Below are positions 36,841-49,101 of a stretch of 64,000 bases of DNA, one piece after another (the stretch's first letter is position 1; each line of letters opens with the position of its first letter). The DNA is from Phalacrocorax aristotelis. Taxonomy: Eukaryota; Chordata; Aves; Suliformes; Phalacrocoracidae. The stretch is from positions 4,216,001 through 4,280,000 of the forward strand of contig NC_134297.1 of assembly GCF_949628215.1 (NCBI RefSeq), given 5' to 3'. Both the position numbers and the translations under genes were made by a program. The notes under the pieces were generated by a model. It ran no database searches. It saw only the letters and a program-made list of their open reading frames with translations, and had not been told where the DNA came from.

Positions 36841-39751
36841 GATGCTTAACGGGCCAAAGGACGCCCTGGGTCGCATCTCCCGGCGGCCGGCCCGGCTTCG
36901 GAGGGCGAGGGACGCAGCAAGGTACCGGGCGCGCTGCAGGTGCCGTCCCGGAGCTGACCGTGTCCCGTCCCCGCCGCCCGTGGGAACGTGGGGTGCTGAA
37001 GGGCCTCCGCACTGCCCGGGGCAGCCCACCTGCACCGCCCGGCAGGCATCGCTGGAAAGTTTGGGATGGGCAGGGAGGCAGTTTTGTGCACCCCCCCGTT
37101 GAAATCAGAGCCCATCGTTCCTCTGCTTTGAAATTAAGGAGCCCTGGGTGCAATCACTTTCGCTGCCTTGGTCACCCCGGGAGATTTTCTTTAAACCGCG
37201 TACAAGTCAACCAAAAAGGAACGGAGCAATAGAAGAAAATTTTTGTAGTCCAAAGTGGTAGGTTTTTCTTGCCCAATTTAGCAATGCCCTGGTATAATCT
37301 CCCTGCATGTGCTGATGCTTTAAATTAATTAGGCAGCAACCTAATGATAACTTCATAATGACTCTCCTGTTTTAAACATAGCGACTCCTGAAGTGGGACT
37401 GGCCACTTCAGGCTGCAAATGAAACCAATGGGGATTTGGATGATTCCTTGATCTGCTTAAGTTTTCCTTTTGTTGTTGATACCAATTAGAACTCAGTAGT
37501 TTTGCAGCCTGTCTTTGTGCAGTTTTTTATAAATATAAAGATACACACATGTGGTCTTAAGGACATATGTCAGGAGATTGTCATGGATCTGCTAGCATGT
37601 ACAGAAAATCTGTTGTGTTCTCCATTGTCCTACTTACGCTCCTTACGTCTGTCAGTGATCTACAGTTATCTGTTGAAATCAACATACAGCATTTATATAC
37701 AGTGCCTGCATATGGAGATAGTAGGAGACCGGTGACTTCAAGCTCTGCTCCTTTGGAAAAACAGATGTGCATCTTTCAGTGCAGCTAGAGAAAAAAGCAG
37801 CTTGATACCATGGATGAAACTAGTTATTACCTATACAACAGTGCCATCAAGGCTGACAGTCGGCCCTGGTCTTACCTAACAGTTAGCTGAGGAACTGTTT
37901 GTGGTTCATATTCGTGCCCAAGAAAATGGTAACATTTGACAGAAATGGACCCAAAGCTTCATCATACGAGATAAAGACAGAGCGAGCCAGAGAAAGGGGT
38001 AAAATATTCCCAACTGCAAAGAGTACTTACTGCAAATGTAACCAGTGAGACGGGTAAAACTGTCTTGATACTAAGTTCGAGATGCTGCGATATAACTGTT
38101 TGACAACTCAGCTGTCTGCTGGGAGGGGGACCACTTTCCTGACCTGAAGCAGCAATTAGTGCCCCTATTCCAGCCTGCTGGAAATACCACAAATAATTCA
38201 TCATTAAAATTCAGATAAGAAGCAAAAGAAATAAATCCAAACCATTAAGCACTGGCACCAAGGGCACGCTATGGAATGGCACACGCGTTCGGAAGCGTGA
38301 GAGGCAGGACCACAAAAGACATTCCCTAAAGGTCGCTGCTTCCCAGAAGCTGCTTTTTAACTCCCAGCTCTGCAAATGTGAATGAAAGAGATTACCAAGT
38401 TGTCAAGGAGGTAAAAGCACCCTGTCTCCCAAGGACGTTATTGAGAAGTAGCCTTAAAGTCCTTCTGAGTCATCTCCCAAAACTCTCCCATCCCTGTTTT
38501 CTACCCCAAAGCCACAGTTACAACAGGAGACAGAGAATTCAGCCAAACGGGGGATTTCAGATCTGTGCCTGTAGGTCCAGCATACAAATACAAGCCAGGC
38601 GGATACTTAAAAGTGGTGACCATCTGTTTGGATGGCTTATGTGAAATAAAGCTCCAAGTTGTCAGGCAAGTCTATCAGGCACGTCACAAAATGCCACTGC
38701 TGTTGGCATCAGTGGCCTCCCGGCTTCTTGTTAGAACCAGGGGAATTGATTGGGGCAGGGGACAGAGAAGACCACTGAAGGCAGGGTAAGAGACACAGGA
38801 GCTACCTGGAGATCCCAGGGGCACTGTTTTCAGATGCGGTCGTGAGGCAGTACCGAGATCCTGGGGAGTACTCACATTGCCTAACTTTCAGCTTCTAATT
38901 CAGCTCAAATAACTTCATGTACCTCACACCCCTACCGATGGGCAGGTCAGCTTTTGTCTTCCCAAAACAGAAATCATTAATTATTTTATAATACTTTCAG
39001 TTTATAACAGCAATAAAAGCTCAGGTGGCCAGGGTGATCCTGGGCTTGGACTGCTGACGGGATTGTTGTGTTCATTTTTTTTCCTGGTTTCATGTTACTT
39101 TGGACAAGCCACTTCTACCCTATGTATGCTAAAATAATCAAAGGTGAAAGACTAAATATGATTTCCAGGTATTCCTGGATGGTTAGTATAGACTAGCTCA
39201 GTGAAGGGTAGAAAATTGTGTGAGCCAGGCTGAAAGCGAGAGAGGATGCCGTAGGCATTTACGCTTCAGGTATCGAATGCAAAACTGCCGCGCATCTTTT
39301 GTTCAAATCGAGGCATTATTAAATAAGTCTTTATTTGTTCATCTGGCATGTGGTTTACGGGGGACTGTGGATAAAGGGTCCTTCAAAGAAGGACATGTCC
39401 TTCCTTTCTGAACTAAGATAAATTGAGAGCAGGTATTGAAATTAATGGAGCTCCACTGATGTCAGCGTCCCACAACACAGACTGAGACCCCAGAGGTTTT
39501 CCCCACTCCCCCGCCAAAGGCCTTGCCAGCACAGGCAGAAGAGCAGCTCTGTTGTGTGCTCCTCGACAGGTGTCTGTCTCTTTTCCTCCTGCTGAGCAAC
39601 AGCTTCAGTTCAGCTGGGCTACTCCAAATTACGTGGTGAGGCAGTGATGTACAAACCACCTTTGGATGCATTTACCTGGGGATGGCAATTTCTCAAACCA
39701 CTGTAGTATGTCATTGCTTTGGACTATTACCATGAAGAGCTGTTGTATTCC

Positions 39752-39773
39752 TTTTTTTTTTTTTTTTTTTTTT
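39752..39773. repeat. T22 homopolymer in intron 1
   Basis: Twenty-two consecutive T. It could be the reverse-complemented tail of a minus-strand retroposon, but no body is recognised upstream. Confidence -1.
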
Positions 39774-39904
39774 GTCAGCACACAATCATTATTTTTTTAT
39801 TTTGCAATTAGCCCATTATATTACGTACTGTCTAGTCAAACAAGAGGAGGCTGTCCCTATCCCAAGTAGTTTCTGACTTAAACGAGGAAGGAAAGAAGGC
39901 AAAC

Positions 39905-39990
39905 GCGGTGTTATGATTGCCATTTTGCAATTTGGGCACCAAGGCAAGCATCTTACCCAGCGTCACGCAAAAGTCTGACCAGATCCCCAG
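39905..39990 (+). repeat. MIR/L3-like remnant
   Basis: ATTGCCATTTTGCAATTTGG, then CACCAAGGCAAGCATCTTAC and CCAGCGTCACGCAAAAGTC, parallels the ancient-repeat order CCCATTTTACAGATGGGG, GGCACAGAGAAGTTAAGTAA, CAAGGTCACACAGC. Diverged and partial. Confidence -1.
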
Positions 39991-41096
39991 TGTCTCAAGA
40001 CCCTAAACACAACAACAGGCTTCCTCTAGAAAGAGATTTCGCACAACTGGTATTTCCCTGTTGTCCTGAAATACTGTACCTCATCTCGTTATGGACCTGC
40101 TGTCGGTGGTTGCACCAGCAGATCTGATCTGACTGCCAGCACCTCTCATTATTGTGTGATAATCCCTATATAGGTGTTGATAGTCTTCCCGACAGTAAAT
40201 AGAAGGGGAAGCACAATGTAGTTTACAGGCCACTGAACCTATAGGGGATCACTTAAAACTATTATGCATGTGCAAGCAGTTAAAAAAAAATTCTATGTGT
40301 AGCATGTATCTCTGTAAAATGCTAAATATAGGAAAATTTAGTGATGGACTGCAGTTTCTTTCAGGATGGAAAAAGGCCTTTGACCAAACTTACATTATTG
40401 GAACTAATACAGGGATAAGCAGTTGAAATCCTGCAGCCTGCATGGTGCAGAAATCAGCATGGCTCCAGAATCTGAGAGTTCAGTGATTCACATTTTTAAA
40501 AGTTTCACATCAGAATTTAATATCCTCAAAAACAGAAAGTTAAAATTCTAGCTGAGAAAAAGTTCTGCTTGCTTTGTTTTAATTCTGGGTGCGCACAAGT
40601 GCATGAATATATAAATATAAAAAATTTAAAATTTTACTTGGGTTTCTGCATGCAGCTCTGAATTCAAGCCACAGCCCTGAGGTACTGTTTCAGAAGAGAT
40701 CCAGACCTAGAAAAATGAAGATAATTCTCTGGCCCCTGTCATTACTCAAACTGGGTAAATCACTAACCGAACACTTAAGTTAGAGGCATCATGCTTTTTT
40801 TGTTGCCATGCTCTGACAAGTGTAAGAGATGAGCGCTCTTCTTGACACAGGTGGCAAAGCTTTCCAAAACTAAACTGATGTTCCTTCCCATCACCAAAGC
40901 CTGAAAAATTGGGGCCACTTTCTGCAGACAGGTCCATAATGTTGGTTCAATGTGTAATGCTGTGCTCCTGCGTGGATCTGCTGATGCTAGACATAATGGC
41001 AAAGCACTTCCCCCTCATAAAAATGGGATAGACAGGAATATTGTACAGTTTACCACGAATCAACTGCACCGCTTCCCCTATACTACACTTTTCCTC

Positions 41097-41115
41097 CTTC
41101 CTCCCTCCCTCCCTC
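41097..41115. repeat. (CTCC)n microsatellite
   Basis: Short pyrimidine tract of four to five TCCC/CTCC units within intron 1. Confidence -1.
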
Positions 41116-42634
41116 AAAAGACCACCTGGGTTTAACTCTGTGTTCACGGGCATGGAGTTAATTCATAAAGCTGTTCCACATTTCCCCTGGACCTGAATAG
41201 AACCAAGCCAGTCTGATTTTGAGTTGCTTTCTCCGTAACTATAAGAATTTAGGAGTATTAGGAGTTTCATTATTCTCAAAGAAAAGAAGTTCAGATCCAG
41301 TTTACAAACAGTAAAATCTTCTCCTGTGTTTTGAAGATGTTTTCTAGGCTGCTAAAACATGTTTTGCCTAGTAACAGACTTAGCAACATAGCAGTATTTC
41401 AGCACAGAAAGGCTGTGAAGTCTCTCATTCCTCTAGGGTTTGAGCTGGATTTGGGAAAATACTGCATGGAAAAAAAGTGCTGCAGATAATCTTTTGATTT
41501 TGAAGTGGTTTCTGTTCCTTCACGGCCTTGCTTTCAGGGTACTAGTTTTCTGCAAATACTCCTGCCTGAAATTCATCATGCTACAAAGGTATGCCCAAAA
41601 CGTAGGCACCCCCTAAGTCTCACTTAAGCCCAAGCTTTAGCAGGCTTGTCAGGATTCACAGCGACTTGTGTTGGCTCGGGGTGTGGCGGGAAACCCCATC
41701 GCAAGTGAAGAAGCTGGTGGATAGAAATGTGTCTAGAAGCAACAGTGTAGAAGGGTATGTTGGATGTGGATTTCCAAGTTTGTTAACAGCACTGGAGGGA
41801 ATCTTCAGCTGCTGAATAGAAAGTCCAGGTGGTGTAGCTGCAAGAGCTTAGGCAAAAGCTTCCCCTACTGCTCTGTCTGTGCCCATCGTTCAAGACAGTG
41901 GGTTTCAGGCTTGGATAGAGCCACTGGACTGTGCAGTAGAGAAACCATCTAACCAAAATACTGCCAGTGCTGCATATCAGCCATCAGGCCGATGGACGTT
42001 TTTAAGCAGGGGCTTGGTAGGAAGTATTTGTGACCTGTTTACTCTCCACAAACAGCAAAACAGGAAGAGCTTGCTGGAGGTGCACCCTTTGGCAGATCAC
42101 TTGGAGAAGGCCTGCTTCCCCTACTGTGACCCTCCCCTTCTTCATGCCTGCCAAAGCTTGTGTGAGTAGCAGTGGGGCAGGCAGCTCTTCGCCCACACTG
42201 GGGTTTAACGGATGAGATTCTGCATTGCAACTTGAGCAATGGTTTGAGCAATTAACTGGTCTAGTTCATGTATTGCAATTCCTAGGTTCAGCACGGAGGC
42301 CTCTCAACAATTTCGTACATCTGTGCTGGAAAGGATCCAACAGGTCTGCACTGCGCAGTGGAACATGGATACTGCGATGGAGTTAGCAGCTGCCAGGAAG
42401 GTGCACTGGAGAAAGGCTTGAGCAAACATACGTTTGGGACTGAGTCCCATGGCTCCTCTGCATATGGGTTTTTTTCCATTGGCTTTACTGCAGATTTCTG
42501 CTGGGGGACTGAGGGATGATTACTGCAGTATTCAGACTGTTAGGTGCCAGCAGCTCCATTCTGTTTGGTGTGGGGAAGATCTTTGTCAGACAGCTCCTTA
42601 CTTTAAAGGTCTAAGGTGATAAAACATAGAGGGC

Positions 42635-42735
42635 TCTTTATTTCCACCGTATAGTCTGGAAACTGAGGGACAGAGAAGCTTAGATATATACATCAAATCT
42701 GTAGTTAGGCTGGCACTTGCACCTAAATCTGTAGC
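42635..42735 (+). repeat. MIR/L3-like remnant
   Basis: TCTGGAAACTGAGGGACAGA followed by GAAGCTTAGATA is a good match to the GGGGAAACTGAGGCACAGAG-AAGTTAAGTGA portion of ancient amniote repeats. The following bases are too diverged to place. Confidence -1.
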
Positions 42736-44483
42736 ATTTCAGTCTGTTAGCTTAATAACAGGACTTAGATATCTGGTCTGAGTAGAACATCTATTTCCAT
42801 GACATTGTATAAAATTTTCAAATGGAGAGAGTCCTCCTTTTAACAGAGGCTGAATGAGTCATTCCTGTGATAAGATCACACTCTAAAACGATAATGGCAG
42901 CAGTAGCACTCCATATTACCTCAGTGATTTAGGGTACTGTATACCTAACTGCCATTAATCGTATCTGATAGTTAGGAGAAGTGGAACAATCAGATATTCG
43001 GGTCAAATATTGACAAAGAAAATGCTTCTGCCACAAACATCAAGAAAATTGTTTAAGGACAGCGCACCCCTATGCAAAGACTGCTCACAGTAGAGCCAAG
43101 GTCAGTGAGGCACCGCAATATTTGCTGCATAAGTGGTAGCTGCCCGCAAAGCAAGCTTGCACGTGTTCACGGGAGGAAAAATCCCCACCTTCATAGTGCC
43201 TTCACACACCATGCCTCATTGGGATCTCATATTTAAATGTCTAAGTAGCATCACCATATGCAGTGAGTTCCTGATTCAGTGCTACATCACCCAGAAGACA
43301 GCAATCCCTGGATTTCTGAGATGTGTTTTTCAGGGCTATCTAACTTTGGCAAACACTGTAAGCGATGTCAGAAAGTTTCCTGGTCCCTGAGGACTTAGTT
43401 CATTTTGGTATGAAAATGGCATGGTGACAAGAAAACATTTCCTTGTGCTTCTGTCTCTCTGATGATTTTTTTGTCGTGGAGCAAAGGGCCTGAACTTGGT
43501 CCTACCCTCTGCACTAGGAAGGAGAGGAGCTTCAGAAAGTGCAACCCAGAGCCCACATGTCACGGACAGAGCCTGAAAAATTACTTTGTGCCTTCTGTGT
43601 CAAAAACCCGAGCAGTTAATAACGTGCTCCTTAGTATGCAATTCCCTTTTAAGCTATGTATCAGTTTCGAGTGATACAGATACCAGTGTTATCTTTTCCT
43701 TTTCTGTCCCTTTTTCTGTCTTACTTCACAGACCTGATACTACTGTCAGGAGCCAGTGTAAGTTTACTGATGAGATTCTCAAGACAAAGACTCGCTAGAG
43801 AAACACATGATTTCAGATATCCAGCATGGACTACTTGAATGGAGCCTTGTTTGCATAAAATGCTGATTATTCTTCCTGCTTGAAGGCTTGGTGACAGTGG
43901 CAGTATGTTGGCCCATTTCTGCAGAATTCTGCAGCGCTTTCTCATAAAGCCTAGGAAGTTAACCCCGGGATTACTGTTGCCACTCTGCAACGCAAGAGCC
44001 CATGCTCGAAGGGTGCTGCCTGCCCTCGGGATCTCCTCAATAAATACACTGACAGAAGTCGGGGGAATTCCGCTCTTTGAAAGATCATGAGCAAAAGTTA
44101 AAAAAAAAAATTAAAACTTGGTACTTTCAAATGTCAAGTGCTAACCCTGCTGGCTCCTGGCTCCTGATGAGACTTGTGTTTTTAAGTCACCGTTGAAAGT
44201 GAATCTTAGACGCCAAAGTCTTGCTCACACTTGAACACGTCGCCCTAGGTTTTAACTGGCGCTCATAGTGGATTCACAGCATGTGCTCTGCGATTGCTAA
44301 AAGAATAGAGACATCCGTGTGTGCGTCTGTACTGCACCAGTCTAATTATCCTCAACAAGCAGAGTCATCAAAAGAGCTGTAGTTTAGCAGCTGACAGCAT
44401 TTTGGATTCCATCACCAAGACTCGCTGCAGGCTTTGTGCATTACAATGGGGTGCGCCACGGCGCCTGTGTCTTACTCACCCCC

Positions 44484-44491
44484 TATATAAA
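44484..44491 (+). promoter_or_regulatory. TATA-box-like element within intron 1
   Basis: CTATATAAA is an excellent TATA match, preceded by a short GC-rich segment (GGTGCGCCACGGCGCCTG near 44,451). Downstream TCTGTCCCGACC (about 44,533) could contain an initiator, but the spacing is longer than ideal. No coding exon follows that I recognise. It may be a chance match in AT-rich DNA. Confidence -1.
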
Positions 44492-45892
44492 CAGACCTGA
44501 AAAGAATAGGCCTTGGCTTTGCTTGGCATTATTCTGTCCCGACCATATCCTATGCTGCCCGGTTGTGCACAAAGACTGAGTCTAGAGAGCAACGTAAAGT
44601 GAGGGGGAAACAACAGCAGCGAGAAATAATAGCATGGGTTGAGGGAATTGCTAAAGTCGCCGCAACAAAGCAGCCGACAACCTACATAAACAGTGTTTTA
44701 GACATCTTGTACCTCTTGTCTGTGTTCATAAGACACAGATGCTGCCCTTTCAAATCCACTCTCCCAATATTTCTCCTGCAGCTTTGAGAAGTCCCAGCAG
44801 CAAAAGGCACTTTTTAAGGTACTCCTGAAATAACCGCAACTCTCAGTACGCAGCTGAGCGCTGTCAATCTCGCACCTCGCTCCGCCATTCCTCGGGAAGC
44901 CTCAGCCTTCCTTTTTGTTTTTTAAAAGCATTCCCAAAAGAGTAAAGATAGGCATGGAGAGCAGAGTTGCATGTATATGACAATATCCTGACAGGTATTG
45001 TCAGGACCAGAGTGGGTTCTGTCACCCACCAAGCAGCAGCCTAAAATTTAAATATCAATCAAGCAATTACAAACCAGAACCCGGAATGAGTGACAGGAGA
45101 TGTGTTTGATGTCTTTGCTTTCCCCAGACACCAAATTCAAGTCCTTGGGACAGAAGCCTCCTGTCACTGCCAGCAGGAATACCTTGCAGGCCAGGCCCTG
45201 TCAGCAGGAGATTAGCATGAAAATGCCAGGAAAAGGTTATGCACATGGCTGAGCAAACAGCAGCCTGGAGTAAACGTTGGGATATCTGTCTTCGGTGCTA
45301 GAAATGCAGAGGCATACCCAAAGATAGGTAACTGATAACCACCCTGGCCTTTCATAGCCTCACACTGAAAGAGGTTTTAACTGCATTTCACTCACACCCA
45401 TCACCCCTCTGTTATTATCAAATGCAAAGCAGGTGCCACTTTTTTCCCCTTCGTGTAGTATTAGCTAGCCTCTGCAGTTCATGATAGTGCAGAATTAATC
45501 ATTTGCGGTCGGTGACTGTGAAATAATTGCCAGCGTAGAGGTGGGTGTGTTTCAGAGAGATTTTTCATCTCCTGATTTGTAAAAATGACTACTTTCTTTC
45601 CCTTCCACCTAATGAAATATAGCAAGTTCTTACACGACACAAACTCATTAATGCCCCGAGTCAGCAAAGCCCTTGAGCACGTACGTCTCTTGAGATCAAG
45701 ATCTTCAATACGTTTCTACCGAGCATGAAGGGGGGCGCGTTAAATGGCATTGGAAATACCTGAAATAGGTGAAGTGGTACTGTTTTTCTTCTAAGCTGTT
45801 CCTCATTTTATTGAGAGCGATTGAATCGGTTTCATGACACAAATTTCAAGCCCTGAGTTTGTGCTGACATGAAACACTAGTGTCGTTTTTCC

Positions 45893-46012
45893 CTTGTATG
45901 GCACCACTGAGTAGAAGTCTGATTTTTATGCACCACAACCCTGTTGTGCTGGGGGCTGTACAAACAGAAAAGGAAAACATCATCCCTGCTCCAAGAGCTG
46001 GCAATGTAAATA
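45893..46012 (+). repeat. L3/CR1-like ancient repeat remnant
   Basis: TGTTGTGCTGGGGGCTGTAC, AAACAGAAAAGGAAAACATC and CCTGCTCCAAGAGCTGGCAA follow closely the ancient amniote repeat with GTGCTAGGCGCTGTACAAAC..AGTCCCTGCCCCAAAGAGCT. One of the clearest fossils in the window. Confidence -1.
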
Positions 46013-46225
46013 GGAGCCAGAAAGAGCAAATGTCTCTAGAGAGGAGGATAGGGAGAGGCCACGCGAGGAAGCAGACGGTATCATCTCCCGCTGACAAGCA
46101 GTGATCCCAGCATCGCTTCCAAAATCCTTTACTCCCAGCCGTTACCCATAGTTACAGTGAGTTAGATTGATGGGTGGAATTCACAGCTGCATGAGAATGG
46201 CACTGTTATGAACAGCTACTTTGAA

Positions 46226-46300
46226 ATAAGTATCATTCCCATTTTACAGACAGAAAAATTTAAAATAAGACAATACATCAAGTTGCTGGATGCCAGAGAG
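46226..46300 (+). repeat. MIR/L3-like remnant
   Basis: AGTATCATTCCCATTTTACA then GACAGAAAAATTTAAAATAAGAC matches the TATTATCCCCATTTTACAGA..GGAAACTGAGG core of ancient amniote repeats. It lies about 200 bases downstream of the previous fossil in the same orientation, so both may be parts of one old insertion. Confidence -1.
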
Positions 46301-46715
46301 GGCACCTTAATTAACATTTGCCATCCACTCGAGACAAAGGGCGCTCCAGAGCTGCAAGCTGTAAATGGTGTCAATGATGTCCTGCTCTCTTGTTCTACTG
46401 TTATATTGAATTTATTCTTCGCAATCAATATTTCTTTCTGAGAGTAGCTGCCAAGTTCTAGCAGGTGTCAAATCACAATACATTACCCATGGATAAGCTG
46501 CAGTCAGTTCTCCCAGACACCGCTCAAAGAAATCCCAAACTAACCAAGAATTGGATCTGGTTCCTATTCACACTAGTCCGTGGGCAACGGAAACAAGCCT
46601 TGGAATAAATGTAACTTACAGCTGCACCTTACAAGACACATTTATATTCCCCTCTCCGAACCTCTCCCATAGTGTAGCTGTATCATAAATGCGTTTATGT
46701 TCTAAAGGGCAAAGC

Positions 46716-46790
46716 CTCTGGTAGTGTAAATCAGCCCAGCACCATTTACTTTGTTGTAGCAGTACTAATGCACACCAGCTGAGGATCGTA
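46716..46790. repeat. Decayed palindromic ancient repeat
   Basis: CTGGTAGTGTAAATCAGC on the left and AATGCACACCAGCTGAGG on the right form imperfect inverted arms. The order matches the dispersed bird/turtle palindrome with TGGTGTAAATCAG..CTCCATTGA..TTTACACCAGCTGAGGATC. Non-coding fossil. Confidence -1.
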
Positions 46791-49059
46791 CCCAGAAATA
46801 ACCTGACTTTCTCTGCTGTGAAAGCATCCTTTAGAGAAACAGCTTTTTACACCATTCAGGTAATGCAAAGAGCCTGTGTGTAAATAAGAATCAGTACCAA
46901 AGCCTCTGGGCGAAAAATATAAGCCTCGGGTGTCTCTTGCCTATTCACGGTGCATTTATATGCTGGGGCCAGAGTCTTTTATAAATAGTGACTCCAGCTC
47001 TGCACCACGGCACCGCTACTCGCTGCCCAGCTGCTGTGTGCTCAGGGAGCGCTTTCCAGAGCTGGTGCACGTAGTAATGTTTTCCCAGGCAGCGCAGGTG
47101 CAGCTGGCTCCCCAGGTACCCTGATTATTTGGGGCTGAAACACGTCAGCCAAGCGCGGCAGGCTGGGGAGAGGATGAGTCAGGATGGGTCCATGGAGAGC
47201 CGAATCACGCACGCTCTCCGCAGCAGGCAGATAGCTTGTGCTGTGATGGCGCAGGAGAGCTGATGCTGTTTCCTTCCAGTATTACAGCGATTACAGGTTC
47301 GCTGCTCCACGAACATCCATCCTCTATGCTGTTTAACCCCCTCTCTTCTCAGAGTTAGCCCTGATGTGTACAAGGTGCCTCCTGTGTGGGGTGGGTTGCA
47401 CAACTGGAACCTCTTACACTGACCTGAAACCACCTGTATAGGGGTAATTTAAGCCTCACTTTGATTTTATAAAAATAGTGCAGTTGGGGGGTGGGGGGGA
47501 TTACCCACTCCCCCGTGGTATTTCCTTTCTTCTCCCTAAGGTAAAATTTTCTACTTGCAAATGGGAAGGTTGGCCTTTATAAGAATTCTCCATTTCATCA
47601 TCCAGCTTTCCAAAGGAGGTCATCAGATGCCATCTCTGAGACAGGAATTAACTCCCTATGAAGACCCTGACTTTGGGGGTCAATGTATCTTTCCAGCTTC
47701 TGCCAGTTCCTCCCCAAAGCTGCTGATCCTCATCGGGATCAAATGACTTTAAGCCCTTGGGAACTCTAAGGGAGAGAATGGCATGTAAGAAGTGTATGAT
47801 GTGACTGGGGTTTTGTTTGATTCCCATATGCCTACCAACAACCATCATTCACACAACCTTTAACTCCTCTGAAAGTGCATCGCACAGGGAGAGACTTCTG
47901 CTAGTGCACCACCCCTGTAATTTCAGCCTAGGCTGTGTCTTAGCGACTCGAGAGGCCAAGAAACGTGTCTTGCCAGGCTTCTTGCGTGAGTCAGCCTAAC
48001 CAAGGGCGCTGGGCAGCCTGCTGCGATCCTTTTCATGTTCTCCTAGGAAACTCCTGTGACCAGCTGCTGATTTCTTTGCTTGTGCCTGGTGTTTAGATAG
48101 GCCCATCTGCTGCAAAGTGAACTTCAAAAGGGTAGAGCCAAGGCTGCCCAGCTAAAATGTGGCAATGGGCAGGAAAAAATGAATAGGTCTTTTAGGATGA
48201 TGCAGAAACGGGCTGCAAGAGCCCGAGGCCAGATTGGCAGAACTACATTTGGAAGGAGGTACTGGGATCCTTTGGGCTTAGAGATCCTTTGCATGGGAAC
48301 AGGACTGCTGTGTCTTAATGATCTTTCCTTCCTCCATTCGCCCCCCACCTCTGCTCCACCAGCCTGCATGACAAACCGAGATAAAATTCTCCCGTTGTTG
48401 TTGCTGCCACTGCCTCTTTTCAACCGTAGAACTAGGAGCTTGCTGAGGTGTCGTAGGATTTCCCGGGATGACAGCTGAAGAATTTTACATACTTGCTGTC
48501 ACGAGCTTGTTCTAGGGGAGAAGGATGGCAGAGATGACATTTCAGTCCTTCCTGATGGCCAGTGGGCTCATGCAGAAATGGGAAGGGGTGAGGGCAGTGT
48601 ATGCCGGAGCATGCAACCCAAGCTCAGCACCGAACACCCTCTCTTACTTCTATGGCAGTGAGGGGCAGGAGGGAGGACACAGTCACCAGGGCCTGTTTAT
48701 CATCCTTTCTGACATCTAAAGGTCAGGGGAAAACCTTGTCAGATCTAACAGGAAGCTCAAGTGAGCAATGCAGCAAGAGCCGCTGCGGAGCAGCCTGCCC
48801 AGCAGACCGGCTGCAGGCTTAGGAGGAGAAAAATCTGCCTTGGTTCCTTGCACCACAGCCAGCTTCAAGGGCAAGGTGCCTCTTTCTTTTGGCTTCAGGT
48901 GCCCATTGGTGGAGGACTATAGTAACTCCCTGTCTCACAGGTGTTTCAGAGGATAAATACGTTAAAGATTGGGAATATAAAGGTGCAAGCTCTGATAGTG
49001 ATGGGGCACAGGGGTTGTATCTAGACCACAAAAAGGGCATGATTCCTCCCCAGGATCAC

Positions 49060-49101
49060 CAAAAGCAAAAAAAAAAAAACCAAAAAAAACCCAAACCAAA
49101 T
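49060..49101. repeat. A/C-rich simple repeat
   Basis: A-runs of 13 and 8 interrupted by CC, similar in composition to the tract just upstream of the CpG island (35,730-35,785). Confidence -1.

Larger units (their letters stand above)
35830..37080 (+). promoter_or_regulatory. UBASH3B: CpG island and probable UBASH3B promoter
   Basis: GC content and CpG density rise sharply at about 35,830 and fall back after about 37,080, enclosing exon 1. There is no classical TATA box close to the start codon. GC-box (Sp1-type) sequence GGGGGCGGGCGGG lies at about 36,019-36,031. An E-box CACGTG lies at 36,098-36,103, and a second CACGTG lies just outside the 5' edge near 35,796. A small palindrome GGCTTTAAGAGCC lies at 36,004-36,016. 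This is the usual design of a TATA-less promoter with dispersed start sites. The transcription start cannot be fixed from sequence. By analogy with other UBASH3B genes it should be within a few hundred bases of 36,241. Island edges are judged by eye. Confidence -1.

Noticed and set aside
36344..37153. 269-codon minus-strand frame with Pro/Ala/His repeats
   Set aside because: Antisense reading of the 45-bp minisatellite and CpG island; the repetition is explained by the DNA repeat.
36084..37232. 382-codon + strand frame across exon 1, the splice donor and the minisatellite
   Set aside because: It is out of frame with UBASH3B and mostly intronic. Openness follows from GC-rich composition and the 45-bp period.
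39752..39773. Poly-T as the tail of a processed pseudogene on the minus strand
   Set aside because: No coding remnant or target-site duplication recognised beside it.
44986..45006. TCCTGACA-GGTAT-TGTCAGGA inverted repeat
   Set aside because: Eight-base arms are expected by chance in 64 kb; no supporting context.
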